From Flammulina velutipes (lineage: Eukaryota; Basidiomycota; Agaricomycetes; Agaricales; Physalacriaceae): 64,000 bases of DNA. Within the stretch, counting starts at the first letter, position 1; each line of letters begins with the position of its first letter. Made by a program: the position numbers and the translations under genes. The stretch spans positions 434,001 through 498,000 of the forward strand of contig CM022371.1 of assembly GCA_011800155.1 (NCBI GenBank). Direction: 5' to 3'. Below the pieces are notes generated by a model. The model saw only the letters and a list, made by a program, of their open reading frames with translations, did no database searches and was not told the origin of the DNA. Positions 10,410-21,004 of the stretch are shown here, one piece after another.

Positions 10410-11501
10410 ATGGGTAATACCATCTCCAACCAGATCTCACAGCGCATCACTCGACACCGCGCTCTATCGCTCGCTATATGTGACACAACCTATATGGATC
10501 CTCGTCATCTCGAACACTTCAACTATATTTACTGGACCTCCGAATTGGCTGGGGTCATATTCCACAAAGACCTCACGGGTTGCCTTATTGCGCCGCAATT
10601 TCCAGTCTGGGTTTCTCAAAAGGAGGTCCAGGATCCAGACACGTCATTTGTCTCTACCTTTTCTAGCGGCGACAGCACTGCTCGGGGTGTATACGTTGAC
10701 ATTGCTATCGTCCTGCCAATCGTTCAACCGCGCGCGCTTGAGGAACTAAAATCCCACGCATCGGAGCTCGCGAACCACACCCTGCTGACATTCTTGTCGT
10801 CTTTCATCCATAGAGAAATTGTTGCATCCCGTTGCTTGTGGGCGGAAGAGTTGGTTGCGCCGATTTTACTGGAGCTGAAGCCCGGGCCCACACGTCACCC
10901 CAAAAACTTTGAGCGTTTTTACAAGAACCTGACGAACTTACTTCGGGCCGGTCAACGTCAGGCATTGGAGCAGACGAAGTGCCTTTTCTGCTCTTGGCGT
11001 TTTGCCTCGCAGGACACGGTCTATGCCCTCGCGGGGGCGGGTGATTTCTGGCGTGTTCGTCGCTTGACACGGTCCTGGGCCCTCAAAGCACAAATAGGGC
11101 CATGGACGCCTAATCGGCTAGAGCGTTCCAAGGGCCTCGGATCTGAGGACTACACAGATGGTCTCGAAGATCTGGAGGACGAAGACGACAGAGAGGACTG
11201 GACGGAAGGTTTGGAGGACAAGCTGTATGGGCTTCCTGGCGACGCGATGCAAAGAAAGATCGAGTTTGCTGCACAGCGAGAGCAGCGAAGGAATAGGAGG
11301 GCACAGCATCGAGAACGATACTTGAGGAACTTGGAAGTACCACCCAACTACAATGATCGTGGCCTCCCTCTCTTCGACGATGGTGTGCTTGACCGGCACC
11401 ATCGAAGCACCGGGGAAGGCGATTTCTTCCAGACTCTGTCCGCCAACATCAAGCCAACATATTCTTTCAAGGAAACCGGAATACTCCGTGGACTCGTGTG
11501 A
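10410..11501 (+). CDS. unrecognised 363-aa protein with N-myristoylation-like start
   Basis: Intronless frame starting with MGNTIS, which fits the N-myristoylation pattern (Gly2, Ser6). An upstream in-frame GTG at 10389 is not a credible fungal start. The middle is globular, with a CLFCSW motif at about residue 195. A strongly acidic block (LEDLEDEDDREDWTEGLED) follows, then a basic Arg-rich helix (QREQRRNRRAQHRERYLR). No domain recognised and no paralogue in the window. The gene lies between family copy D and the first SPT4 copy. Confidence 0.55.
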   Translation: MGNTISNQISQRITRHRALSLAICDTTYMDPRHLEHFNYIYWTSELAGVIFHKDLTGCLIAPQFPVWVSQKEVQDPDTSFVSTFSSGDSTARGVYVDIAIVLPIVQPRALEELKSHASELANHTLLTFLSSFIHREIVASRCLWAEELVAPILLELKPGPTRHPKNFERFYKNLTNLLRAGQRQALEQTKCLFCSWRFASQDTVYALAGAGDFWRVRRLTRSWALKAQIGPWTPNRLERSKGLGSEDYTDGLEDLEDEDDREDWTEGLEDKLYGLPGDAMQRKIEFAAQREQRRNRRAQHRERYLRNLEVPPNYNDRGLPLFDDGVLDRHHRSTGEGDFFQTLSANIKPTYSFKETGILRGLV

Positions 11502-12191
11502 TGCGATTGGGATCGGCTCGCTCCAACGATTTCATGGCGTTCTTGTCGTCGAAGTTGAAGGAGATCGAGAGGCTTGAACTCGGGAGGTATGGAAATGTCC
11601 CATTTACGTATAAGAAGAAACAAAAGGCGTAGTCCTCAGTAACGTACTTGGAAGTATGATCTGAACGATGACTCGATTTTTCTCCCCAGTTCAGTGCAGG
11701 CCACTGTCAGAGAAACACTCGCATCCTTTGGTCTATCCCGAGTATCCAAACTCTTCAACCCCCAAGCTAGATGGAAACATGGCGAATGACATTGGTCCTG
11801 CGACGTCTCCAGCAATATCAAGGAAAGGAGGCATAAGGCCTACGCTGCGCTAGAGTCGTCACGATATCCAAAGTCTGACGTCCCGCGACACAGTGGTATG
11901 TGGTCGATGGTATCCCTGTGGTTGATGGGTCGATAAGTGGTCATTGAAATATCGAATAATCGACTTACCTTACATCCTGTTATAACCTTGCCCTTGTTAT
12001 CTGGCACGGCTGTCGTGTATATGGAGGTAGCTGAGACATCTGAGGGCTTCGTCGACGCTGAGAGGGTAATTTCCGACGATGAATTAGGCGCGATTGAGAG
12101 CTCGACACAAGACTTGAGGCGAATAAAAGACCAGAGCTGTTGCGCCAGAATGATAATTTTAGAAATCTGCAATCTTAGGGTCCCAGCCAAA
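11502..12191. other. intergenic, no gene seen
   Basis: Open frames on both strands are short (up to about 130 codons) and none shows a recognisable domain or a supported exon chain. The stretch ends where the SPT4-containing duplicated segment begins. Confidence 0.4.
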
Positions 12192-12906
12192 AACGGAGGA
12201 AGAGAAAGGAAGGTTCAGCTAGTTCGTCTGTTTTCGAATGATTTTGCCTTTGAACGCTGCATTTTCGGAGGTGAGAGCCTGAGCACCGTGCTGTGTTTTG
12301 AACCGCCAGGGCAAAGATGTCAGAGGGCATTATGAGTACATGGAACGCAATGGCCAAGAATCTTTGGGGTAGATAATACACAAGATGATTAGGCGGAATC
12401 AGTCCTGCTCTGAACCGTCGCGAGGTCGATACGTTATACCGCGATCTTCGAGGGTGTGTTCTATCTCGTCCGGTATTCTTCCTCTCACCCGGACAGCGTA
12501 CACACCACGGACATATTTTGCTGTGATGAATGGTCAGTGTCTACGAACGGACAGAACGAAATGTGGCCACGCACATGTTCTTTGCCATCTCGCTACCCAG
12601 CTCGCGTCTGGGTCGATCAACGCTACCATGCCATCCCAGTACTGCGACGTGCAGCTCAGTATCCTGTCTTGATTTCCGCGCAGCTATAGGTGTTGATGTT
12701 GGAATCAAATTGGGAGTTTCGGAGAGACGGACGGACCTGCAGAATATCTTCGCAATTTGGGCAGCCGTTTGTACGGAAATCCTGCGATGTTTGTATTAGA
12801 GAACAGAGAAGGCAAGCACGAGTTCCACGAGATTTGGCTGGGATACGAGCTTCTGGGGCCAAGTCCATATTGTCAGTGATGGTGGCGAGAGGGAAGGGTC
12901 ACGATC
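12192..12906. repeat. duplicated SPT4 segment, copy 1
   Basis: About 715 bp closely match 18484-19193. The match covers the whole SPT4 gene, roughly 200 bp downstream of it and about 30 bp upstream, and ends at GGGTCACGATCA. The coding part differs at only a few synonymous sites. Confidence 0.85.
12399..12868 (-). CDS. SPT4: transcription elongation factor Spt4, copy 1
   Basis: Exons 12868-12737, 12683-12575 and 12520-12399 encode 120 residues, the usual Spt4 length. The N-terminal zinc finger is complete: Cys19 and Cys22 in RACLLC, Cys36 and Cys39 in GCPNC. The second part has [25 protein letters not shown] and [12 protein letters not shown], matching Spt4 family positions. Spt4 pairs with Spt5 (DSIF) to support RNA polymerase II processivity in the nucleus. 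The model ends in [11 protein letters not shown] near-identical gene lies at 18684-19153 and a decayed one at about 18.0-18.2 kb. The intron 1 acceptor (TATAG) was chosen because it restores the family segment LRGNQDRIL. Confidence 0.92.
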
Positions 12907-12923
12907 ATAATGATAGAACAACA

Positions 12924-13240
12924 ATTCTACTTACGAGCGCCTCTTTCGCGCGCTTGTCAAATTCGTCCCCAACAAATCGCCGCCCCCCATTACCTAAGTG
13001 TCCCCTCCTGCGCTGGTAAATAGGAATGGTTCCCAGAGCGCCGTGATGTTCATTGACGCGCAGGTTGTTAACAATACGGTCAAGCTTGACGTACTCTCCT
13101 GGGTACCACTTCTCAGCCCTTTTTCTCGTCGGCGACTATCCGACACCGCTGATGGAAGTCGACAAGACACAGTGAACGAAGTAGTCTAGTTTCTAGATTT
13201 GCTAGGTACCTAGTTGCCAAATTCCAAATTGTTCTCTGAG
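12924..13240 (+). pseudogene. DUF6535 gene fragment with internal deletion
   Basis: Nearly identical to two separate parts of DUF6535 copy 1. It begins with the segment matching 5338-5545 (TACGAGCGCCTCTTTCG), then jumps after VLSW to the 3' end matching about 6951-7060 (PFSRR..TADGS, ending EVV and a stop). About 1.4 kb is missing at the junction. An in-frame TAA interrupts it near PPPIT, and a few codons are lost before LVNRNGSQSA. It abuts the SPT4 duplicated segment directly. Confidence 0.8.
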
Positions 13241-13859
13241 TCTAAGTTTACTTACCTGAGTTACAAGAGAGAAGCGTGACCGCATATTTGCCATTTGGCG
13301 TGCCTGGTGCCAGAACCTGCCAGAACGGCAAATGCCGGCCGATCATGGCTTTGCTTTTCACCAGTGACCACCATGTGACACCAGCGCGATACAATAGACT
13401 CTATTTCTTCGTTCAACCAGCTGCCCACCTCTACCCTCGTATTTTGGGATTTGATTTGTGCTTCTAACAAGCGAAGGATTAGAACCCAGTCCGCAAGTCC
13501 GTAATGATGTGTACACCAAGTTACCAACATACCATCAACACGTTTCTCGTTCTGGTTGACGCTATCGAGATACTGGCGCGCCTTGTTCTAGAAAACGAAT
13601 AAGGCATGGCTTCAAGTCCGTCTGGGAGAATGCGTAGCTGGTACCCACGGATTTATTTCGCCTTGTACTAGATTTGGTCAGTCTCTTCCCTCGTTGACTA
13701 CCATGATGATACCGATGTCCTTATGCATTTTACAGCTCAAGGGTATCGATCTTGCACAGGAGTGAGATGGGGGTAGATAAACCATCAAAAGGAATGGCCG
13801 TGTGACTCCAGATTAATTCCATCCCCACTCTCGAGTCTCCTTGATTCTGTGCTACCAGT

Positions 13860-16800
13860 ATGGCAGACTCTCCTCCTTCCACCTCCACCTCTACGGTTTT
13901 CCCTATCCATCAACCTGGCAGCAATGAACCTGTATGCAACTCCGGACCTACGAATGAAGCCAATTGGGACGCCTGTACGCCAGAATGCCAGGCAGCGCTT
14001 GACTCGCATTCGGCCATACCCACTCATTTCTGTCCTCGGGCGATGCGCAGGCGTAAGATCTTTGGAAAGAAGACCAGCACTGCGCCGAAAGGTAATTTCA
14101 ATTCCTACATATTAGCTTTAACTAATTGCGCCACGCAGGAAATGATCCTTTCGACTATGAACAGAAGTATCCCGAAGACGAGAAATACCAAGAGCTGGGC
14201 CCAATGGCGAGGGTCTGGAAGGTCTTCCTCGACGAATGCGCCAAATACGACGTGGAAATGGCCGAGGACTGGCGGGACGCACTGGACGTCCTCCTCGTAT
14301 TCGTATGTGGCGTAATTCTAATTTCCACTTGATGACTGACGCATGTCATAGGCTGGATTGTTCTCTGCCGTCGTCACCACTTTCGTCTCCCAAACCTCTC
14401 AGAAGCTCCAACGCGACTTCACCGAGGTCACTGCCCACAAGATGGATGAGATGACCAAGCTCCTCCGTGTCGTCATTTCTGGAAACAACATCACGGACGT
14501 CCCACCCTCGTCGCTCTCTATCGCCACCAAGTTTGTGCCCGAGAGGAGTGATCTTTGGGTCAACGGGCTTTGGTTCACGAGCTTAGCGCTGAGTCTCACG
14601 ACCGCGCTGTTAGCTGTATTGACCAAACAGTGGATCCATCAGTACATGTCGGTCCCGTCTGGAACTCCCCGCGACCGTAGTCGCATCCGCCAATTCCGGT
14701 TCAACAGTCTGGAGAAATGGCGTGTTCCGGTGATCATTGGCCTCCTCCCCGTTCTCATGCACATCTCCCTCGCCGTCTTCTTCGCTGGCCTCATTGTATA
14801 TCTCCGCAATCTTGACACTCCCATGTCTGGCGTCGTCACTTCTGTCGCCGTCGTTGGTTTCGCAGCCTACACTGGGACCAACCTTCTTCCACTGTTCAAA
14901 CCGGACTGTCCATATAAAACACCGCTGACGCTCCATTCGCACAGTGTGTGCATATTCTTATGGTCGGTCTACAAGAAACTCCTTCGGACATGGAAAAGAA
15001 CCTCCCAACCGGCGCAAAAGACACCTGCGACAGATGGGGACACGAACATCGTACTTTCATTGCGGGAGGTTGAGATAGAAAGGGTCACACTGGTCGCAGT
15101 GGAGATTGAAGCCCAATGTCTGACCTGGCTGTTCAATATATCCTCGAACTCCTCTGTGCAACGAGTTGTTGCGCAGGCTCTCAGTCAATTGCCGCTACAA
15201 AGTGTGCAGCCGCTTGACATAAGCATTCCCAGTCTACGTGAATTCATTCGGGATACCCTTCTGTTGCCCGAGCATCTTACCGAAGAGAACAGCACAACCT
15301 ATGGCCGTCTTTTCCGTGCTCTCGTTAAGTTCTTGCCCGAGACTGGTATTCCTCCTCCAACTCAAGTCTCTCCCGCGGATGACTCCTTCGCACGTCTTAT
15401 ACGTCGGGAGAACTCCCAAGAAGCCGTATCCTTCCTTTCTCAGCAGATTGTGGACGAAACCACGGAACTCGACGTTCTATCATGGGCCATGATATTTCAA
15501 AATGCGCTCGTAGCTGGCACTGATTGGCTGGGGATACATCGCGAGGATTCGGTGGTCTGGCAAAGGCTCCTGACACGATTTCTGTCATCCCATCGATGTC
15601 TTAACTTCAATAACTGCGAACGAAGTGCGGCTACACTTTGGACCATCCCCCTCCCCCTTAGAAAGCGAAGTAACGTGATATGTTCGTTGTCCATACTCGA
15701 CTTCCCAGACACTGAGCAGCCCTACGATTTCCTCAGTGCTCTGGAAAATTTCATGGCACCATCGTTTTATGACCTTCTATGGACCCTCGCATTCCCTTCC
15801 TCGTCTCTTGCTCCATTTCCCAACCTCCCACCTGATGTTGGCTTTCAACTCGACATGATGCGAACACCGTACATTCAGCACGGATTCGGCATCAGCAGAC
15901 AGTGCCATAACGGCACGACAATGTCTGACCTCGTCGAGTTTCTCAAACGCCACCTCGATATTCGGCGAGATACAGGCGACACTTTAAACTTACATCCGAA
16001 CATTGTTCAGGCCGCCTTCCCGATACTCCTCGAAGTGATAGGTTCCGATGCCTTTCTATCGGATTCCATGGACTTTTACATGAAGCGAGATCTTCTTCAT
16101 GCGCTATTCAGAATCTTAGTGCAGGACGTCACTCTTGATCAAGTATACCCAGGATGGTTCACTCCTTCTCTATTCGAAAGAACACGCGATGTCGCTTGTG
16201 TACATTCACGCGAATTCCCATCGCCTCTCATCACGGAGATGCTCGAGTACGCCTCTCTCGCAAATGGCTTACGAAGTCCCGCCGGAGCCCATTCCACCTT
16301 CATTCCCCTCCTGTATGCACACCTGAGCGGCCGGGATTGGTTAGAGGAAATAGCGGAACATTGCACGGTGAAGTGGATCAAGGAGGCCGAACCTGTGGCT
16401 CTACAATATTACGACCTGATGTACCCATACCTCGCATCGGAATATGTCAACGGTCTGGCGATGCTGAAGGACATCGATAAGGTGGCGTTCGACGAGACAC
16501 TCCGATACCTGCAGCATCCTCATGCGGCACTTACCCTCTCCAAACTTGTCTTACTTTCCAACAACAGTGGGCGCCAGTCTCTCTTGACGCTCGCGGCGTT
16601 CGTCGGTCGTGAAGCCTGGTGCAAATGTTTTTCGGAACTTCGAGAGTACTTGCGCACTGTCGACGCCATGACACTATACCAGCATCACGCTGAATTTCTG
16701 TCTGGCAAGCATCCCTTCCGTTGGAGCCGCGTGGGATCCTATGAATCCTACGAGCAGTTGGAATCCCTTCTTTCTGCATCTATGAGGATTTACGACATTT

Positions 16801-16943
16801 CCCATCCGATGTTGCTGAACAAGACACCAAGGATCCTGCAAACTTTACCGAAAGCTACGTCCAACTTCTTTCGGCGGAACCATCCCAGCAACGCGTTGGT
16901 CAGTGATAAACACGGGGGAAAGCAAGAGAAAGAGTCCGTGTGA
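13860..16943 (+). CDS. DUF6535 membrane protein, copy 2 (intact)
   Basis: Exons 13860-14091, 14139-14302 and 14352-16943 encode 995 residues. Residues 79-132 carry the DUF6535 opening (FDYEQKYPEDEKYQELGP, then DALDVLLVF). Hydrophobic segments follow at about 133-150, 207-227 (WFTSLALSLTTALLAVL), 257-283 (VIIGLLPVLMHISLAVFF) and 292-315. The remaining ~670 residues are soluble and helical-looking, starting with an ALSL-type heptad region (LSLREVEIERV) and DISSNSSVQRVVAQ-like repeats shared with copy 1. The same exon phases occur in copy 1. DUF6535 proteins are widely expanded in agaricomycetes and have no established function. The neighbour downstream is the small cassette gene on the same strand. 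Confidence 0.88.
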
Positions 16944-17054
16944 TATCGCTTTGTTGGTATTATAGTAGATATATAGTGTACGTGGAACCAATATACTTAC
17001 TTATCCCTGATCAATCCTTTCGGATTAAGCCAAAAAAGCCTGCTGTCCCATCAT

Positions 17055-17063
17055 TGTGGCGCA
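17055..17063 (+). promoter_or_regulatory. TGTGGCGCA motif before the small cassette gene, copy 2
   Basis: Same 9-mer and orientation as at 7184, here 244 bp upstream of the ATG at 17299. Part of the agreement may come simply from duplication of the cassette. A regulatory role is an inference. Confidence 0.35.
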
Positions 17064-17298
17064 AAAATATACCTTGGGGTTGGGTGTGAATGATGGCTGG
17101 TAGCCGTTTCCCTGTATCCAAGGGCTATAGTTATTTGGTTTTTTGTCTTTTTCTCCCGTCGTGATGCTTTTGTTGGACGCTTGTTCTCTTGAATAACCCT
17201 TGTCCGACTCTACAATAACGAAGAGTATCGTCCTGACCTTGTTTCTTGTTTCCTGTATATAAATTGGCCATGAATACCCCGAATCATGCTAACCCAAG

Positions 17299-17876
17299 AT
17301 GACCAAGAAACCCACTACCGACGCCACTCTTTTACCCACCACAACTTTGTCCAATCCATCGCGCTCGACGACCAACGATGCATCCCACTATTTCTCAACG
17401 GAAACCTCCCCAGTACCGTCTCTCACAACCTACGTTTTAAACGCTGTCGCCCGACAGTTAACACCCCTACCGAACGAACATATGTCAACGATTCTGGCAA
17501 ATGAGTTGAATATGTAGGAATTTTGAAAATACTGGTTTTCTTACACTGTGTAACACTTATTATCAGAGGTCTTCATGTCATAACAAAACATTTCGCTTCT
17601 GCCAAACCACTGAGTAAAATAAACGGAACAGCCGTGAAGTGGAAAACGGCGGGAGGAATAGATATGACATTCTTCAGAACTTCATGGCATCCCTCCGGCC
17701 CGGGTGCAAAGTTCTGGACGGACGAAGATTTTCGACAGTTGATTCATCGGTACATTGATGAGTATCACGTTAAATATCCTCCCCTCGACAACGACAAAAC
17801 CACTCTTACAACGAATAATGTCAGGAATCGTCGAGGTACGAGGAAGCTGCTTTTGAACTGGCTTAGATTAGCGTAG
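17299..17876 (+). CDS. small Ser/Thr-rich protein of the DUF6535 cassette, copy 2
   Basis: Exons 17299-17513 and 17567-17876 join as AT|A and encode 174 residues. The first exon is Ser/Thr-rich and ends with YVLNAVARQLTPL. The second has HFASAKPLSK, VKWKTAGG and FWTDEDFRQLIHRYIDEYH. Compared with copy 1 it has a longer, basic C-terminus (RNRRGTRKLLLNWLRLA). Exon break, phase, order and spacing behind a DUF6535 gene are all conserved between the two cassettes even though the sequence has diverged well, so both are likely real genes. Function unknown. Confidence 0.6.
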
Positions 17877-17996
17877 AGGTGTCGTTGAACGATACTCAGT
17901 CCCTCAGCCGCACTCAAATTATTGGACGAAATATACCGTTGTAATTGCCCTTAGTCACAGGGTATTGTCGTTGGCACAAAAACCAGAACATACAAG

Positions 17997-18240
17997 GAAT
18001 CAGTCCTATCCTGAACCGCCATTGGGCTTTGACGCAGTAGTTTCCCCGGTAGGCAGACAGTATACGACCGCTATGAAATGATATTGAGGGTCTGCTTTGT
18101 GAAACACTGCCTTAGCCATGGTTATAACTTTGCTGTGTCATTGATGAGATGGAAAAACACAGTCTACTCAGTACGCACCTCGCATGCAATTCAGTCAAAG
18201 CTATCGCGCCATCCAAGTACTACGATGTGCCCGTCTGCAC
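17997..18240 (-). pseudogene. SPT4: decayed third SPT4 copy
   Basis: Plus-strand GGAATCAGTCCTATCCTGAA at its left end corresponds to the 3' end of SPT4 (GGAATCAGTCCTGCTCTGAA). Near 18190-18230, CGCCATCCAAGTACTACGAT corresponds to the exon 2 stretch around TSQYWDG. An in-frame stop replaces the glutamate-glutamine region before the native stop. Exon 1 with the zinc finger is not found to its right. It lies about 450 bp from the intact copy 2. Confidence 0.6.
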
Positions 18241-18483
18241 GGAGAGGGATAAAGCAAAGAAACGTGAGAAAATAGAGTAAGGAACAGGGTTTAGTGGCTA
18301 GTCGGTGAGTATCAGCATTGGGGAGAGTAGTCTGGGGCATACCTACAAGCCGAACAAGATAGTGGAACACAACATTGTTTTGGCCCAAAAATAGACGAGA
18401 CCTATATTATGAAAATGTTTGTCACCGTTGCGCCACACTGATTTGAGAAAATGCAGTGAGATATCCAGCGAAAAGCGGCAGGA

Positions 18484-19193
18484 GGAAGAGAAAGGGAGAT
18501 TTAGCCAGTCCGCCTATTTTCGATGATTTTGCCTTTAAACGCTGCAGTTTCGGATGTGAGAGCCTGAGCACCGTGCTGTGTTTTGAACTTCCAGGGCAAA
18601 GATGTCAGAGGGCATTATGAGTACATGGAGCGCAATGGCCAAGAATCTTTGCGGTAGATAATACACAAGATGAGTAGGCGGAATCAGTCCTGCTCTGAAC
18701 CGTCGCGAGGCCGATACGTTATGCCGCGATCCTCGAGTGTGTGCTCTATCTCGTCCGGTATCCTTCCTCTCACCCGGACAGCGTACACACCACGGACATA
18801 TTTTGCTGTGATGAATGGTCAGTGTCTACGAACGGACAGAACAAAATGTGGCCACGCACATGTTCTTTGCCATCTCGCTACCCAGCTCGCGTCTGGGTCG
18901 ATCAACGCTACCATGCCATCCCAGTACTGTGACGTGCAGCTCAGTATCCTGTCTTGATTTCCGCGCAGCTATAGGTGTTGATGTTGGAATCAAATTGTGA
19001 ATTTCGAAAAGACGGACGGACCTGCAGAATGTCTTCGCAATTTGGGCAGCCGTTTGTACGGAAATCCTGCGATGTTTGTATTAGAGAACAGAGAAGGCAA
19101 GCACGAGTTCCACGAGATTTGGCTGGGATACGAGCTTCTGGCGCCAAGTCCATATTGTCAGTGATGGTGGCGAGAGGGAAGGGTCACGATCAC
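18484..19193. repeat. duplicated SPT4 segment, copy 2
   Basis: About 710 bp matching 12192-12906, containing SPT4 plus short flanks. Beyond GGGTCACGATCA the two loci diverge: DUF6535 debris at the first, unique DNA at the second. Confidence 0.85.
18684..19153 (-). CDS. SPT4: transcription elongation factor Spt4, copy 2
   Basis: Exons 19153-19022, 18968-18860 and 18805-18684 encode 120 residues that appear identical to copy 1. Nine coding differences were counted by eye and all are synonymous (for example GCC/GCG after the start, TCG/TCA in SCTSQ, CGA/CGG in YRPRD). Splice sites are conserved. Zinc-finger cysteines RACLLC and GCPNC are intact. Spt4 is normally single-copy, so two intact genes 6.3 kb apart are unusual. 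The neighbouring third copy is dead. Either strong purifying selection or gene conversion could explain the pattern. Confidence 0.92.
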
Positions 19194-19386
19194 GCTTGTT
19201 GTAAGACCACGATCATTTGTATCTTCTCAACCTGAACATATCCTCCTTTTGAATTTGCCCCTTCATGTTTTCAAAAATCCTTGCGCTCTGTCATTCTGCC
19301 AATTATACGTCCCAGCTAGCGAAAAAATCCTATGTTTGCTCTGTCTTCAAAACGTCCTGGTGCTACACTGAATCCGAACCCGACAA

Positions 19387-20415
19387 TCATTTCAATGCCA
19401 TAGCCAACTGCTCGTCTTTCTCAACTCCTTTCACCGCCCAACAGGCCTTCTTGTGCGCCTTCCACTTGCCCATCTTATATTCCAGGTCTGTTTCTAGGCC
19501 CAGGTGGAGTCTATGTCCGCATCCATTGCACACGACGTACTTTGCACGATCTTTGAGCGAATCTTGGTCGACCCATCGGTCTACTCTCAGCCAATGGAGC
19601 GTGGAGAACCGCCTCATTCTGGCTTCAGGCGACTTGAACAGCAGCTTCTTCAATGCTTCGTTCGATGAGGACTCGTAGTTGTTCGTGCTCGAAAATTCGC
19701 CTGGAGCCCATGATGCGGCTGAAAAGATTCCTGTCTTTCTGCGAATGGGGGAACTCAAGTTAGTTATGTTGCAATTTATAGCAGCTGTGGAGAAGACGCA
19801 CTTGAGGATGGGGCGTATTTGCTTCCTGGGACTCTTCCTCCTCATATTCGAAATGCTCGAGCGATCTCTGGTGAATTGAACTCCCTTCTTCTTCTTGCTT
19901 CTCTTGGGTATGTTGAGTGGGGCGGTCGTGGCAAATTTGGTGTCTATCGGTTCGATTATCTCTGACGATGCCGGGATCGGGTCCTTGCGTATAACTGCTT
20001 TCTGAGCTGAGTCCTTCGTTCCATCCGTGGGCAATGCTGAGCTGCCGTAGAATGCGAATTGACGCTTTAAAGGCTTTGTAGTTGCGGTAGTGCTTGCCGT
20101 TGTGGTCTCCGTTTTGGCAGTCGACGACACAGGCCTAGGCAGGCGACTTCCTTCACGCCTGAGAGGCTGACTTGTTGGCTTGGTCGGGGCCGGGATATGA
20201 GATAATGTTGGTATCCTCGACACTGGTGCACGTCCAGGAGCACTTCGAGTATGGGTGCTTAGCATGATGAAATCGGGGTCGTGGTGGGAGAAAGCAAAGG
20301 ATGGTGGATGGCTCACAATGAATTCTGTGGGCGCCTTATAACAGCTCGCACGTGACGGCGTTCTGCACCCTGTCATTGTTCGCTCGAAATAGGTAGGGCG
20401 GGCGCGTCGCTCCAT
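19387..20415 (-). CDS. unrecognised protein with C-terminal Cys/His finger
   Basis: Two exons: 20415-19802 and 19738-19387. The 63-nt intron is in frame and contains a CTAAC branch motif; without removal it adds 21 residues. The spliced product is about 321 residues. The N-terminal half is basic and Ser/Thr/Pro-rich with nuclear-localisation-like runs (PKRSKKKKGVQF, RRKSPRKQIR). The C-terminal region has CNGCGHRLHLGLE followed by WKAHKKACW, a Cys-x2-Cys ... His-x3-Cys pattern seen in many agaricomycete proteins and probably zinc-binding. Nuclear or chromatin role is an inference from the basic runs. Confidence 0.7.
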   Translation of the reverse strand: MERRARPTYFERTMTGCRTPSRASCYKAPTEFIVSHPPSFAFSHHDPDFIMLSTHTRSAPGRAPVSRIPTLSHIPAPTKPTSQPLRREGSRLPRPVSSTAKTETTTASTTATTKPLKRQFAFYGSSALPTDGTKDSAQKAVIRKDPIPASSEIIEPIDTKFATTAPLNIPKRSKKKKGVQFTRDRSSISNMRRKSPRKQIRPILKCVFSTAAINCNITNLSSPIRRKTGIFSAASWAPGEFSSTNNYESSSNEALKKLLFKSPEARMRRFSTLHWLRVDRWVDQDSLKDRAKYVVCNGCGHRLHLGLETDLEYKMGKWKAHKKACWAVKGVEKDEQLAMALK

Positions 20416-21004
20416 TTGCCCGATTGGGGTGCAGTGGCCGGGAAGTCGAGGTTGATACTCATCACAGCTGCCCTACTAGACCAGCGTAGCCTCAATCAGT
20501 AAATCAGAGCTGAGGTGAGGTACATCCCACACACTCTTCCGCTCAGATGACTGTGATTCATAGAGAGCACCGCCACGATTTACCACCAGGAACTGGGCTT
20601 CCCGTCTGTGAGTATCATACAGCCTGAGATGTCCCAAGGTATTGGAATGTAGATCTGACAGTTCATCGCCTGGCATGCATCGCCGTCTTGGGCATGGGAA
20701 TTTCCTCGCCGACTAGGAGAAGAATGATGACGCCACAAGTCCCAGGTCAATCGAATAAGAACCTGAGTCACAGGTATTGCATTTATAGATAATCTGAATA
20801 TTTACTATGCTAGTGTCTGATGTATGAGTCAATGCTGTCTATATATGTGATCCATGAGCAATAAAAGTATTAGTTTCCATGCCAAAGCGGCGAATAGGTT
20901 AACTTTCCAATCGGTTCCCCGTAGGTGATAGGTATGCACTGTTTTAGTGTCTATGTTCAGTCGCAGATTTCTGGCGCGTCATTCTAGATAGGACAGTGCA
21001 TCAG
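20416..21004. other. intergenic, no gene seen
   Basis: Short frames only. The region separates the finger protein gene (transcribed away from it) from the 3' end of the methyltransferase gene. Confidence 0.4.
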
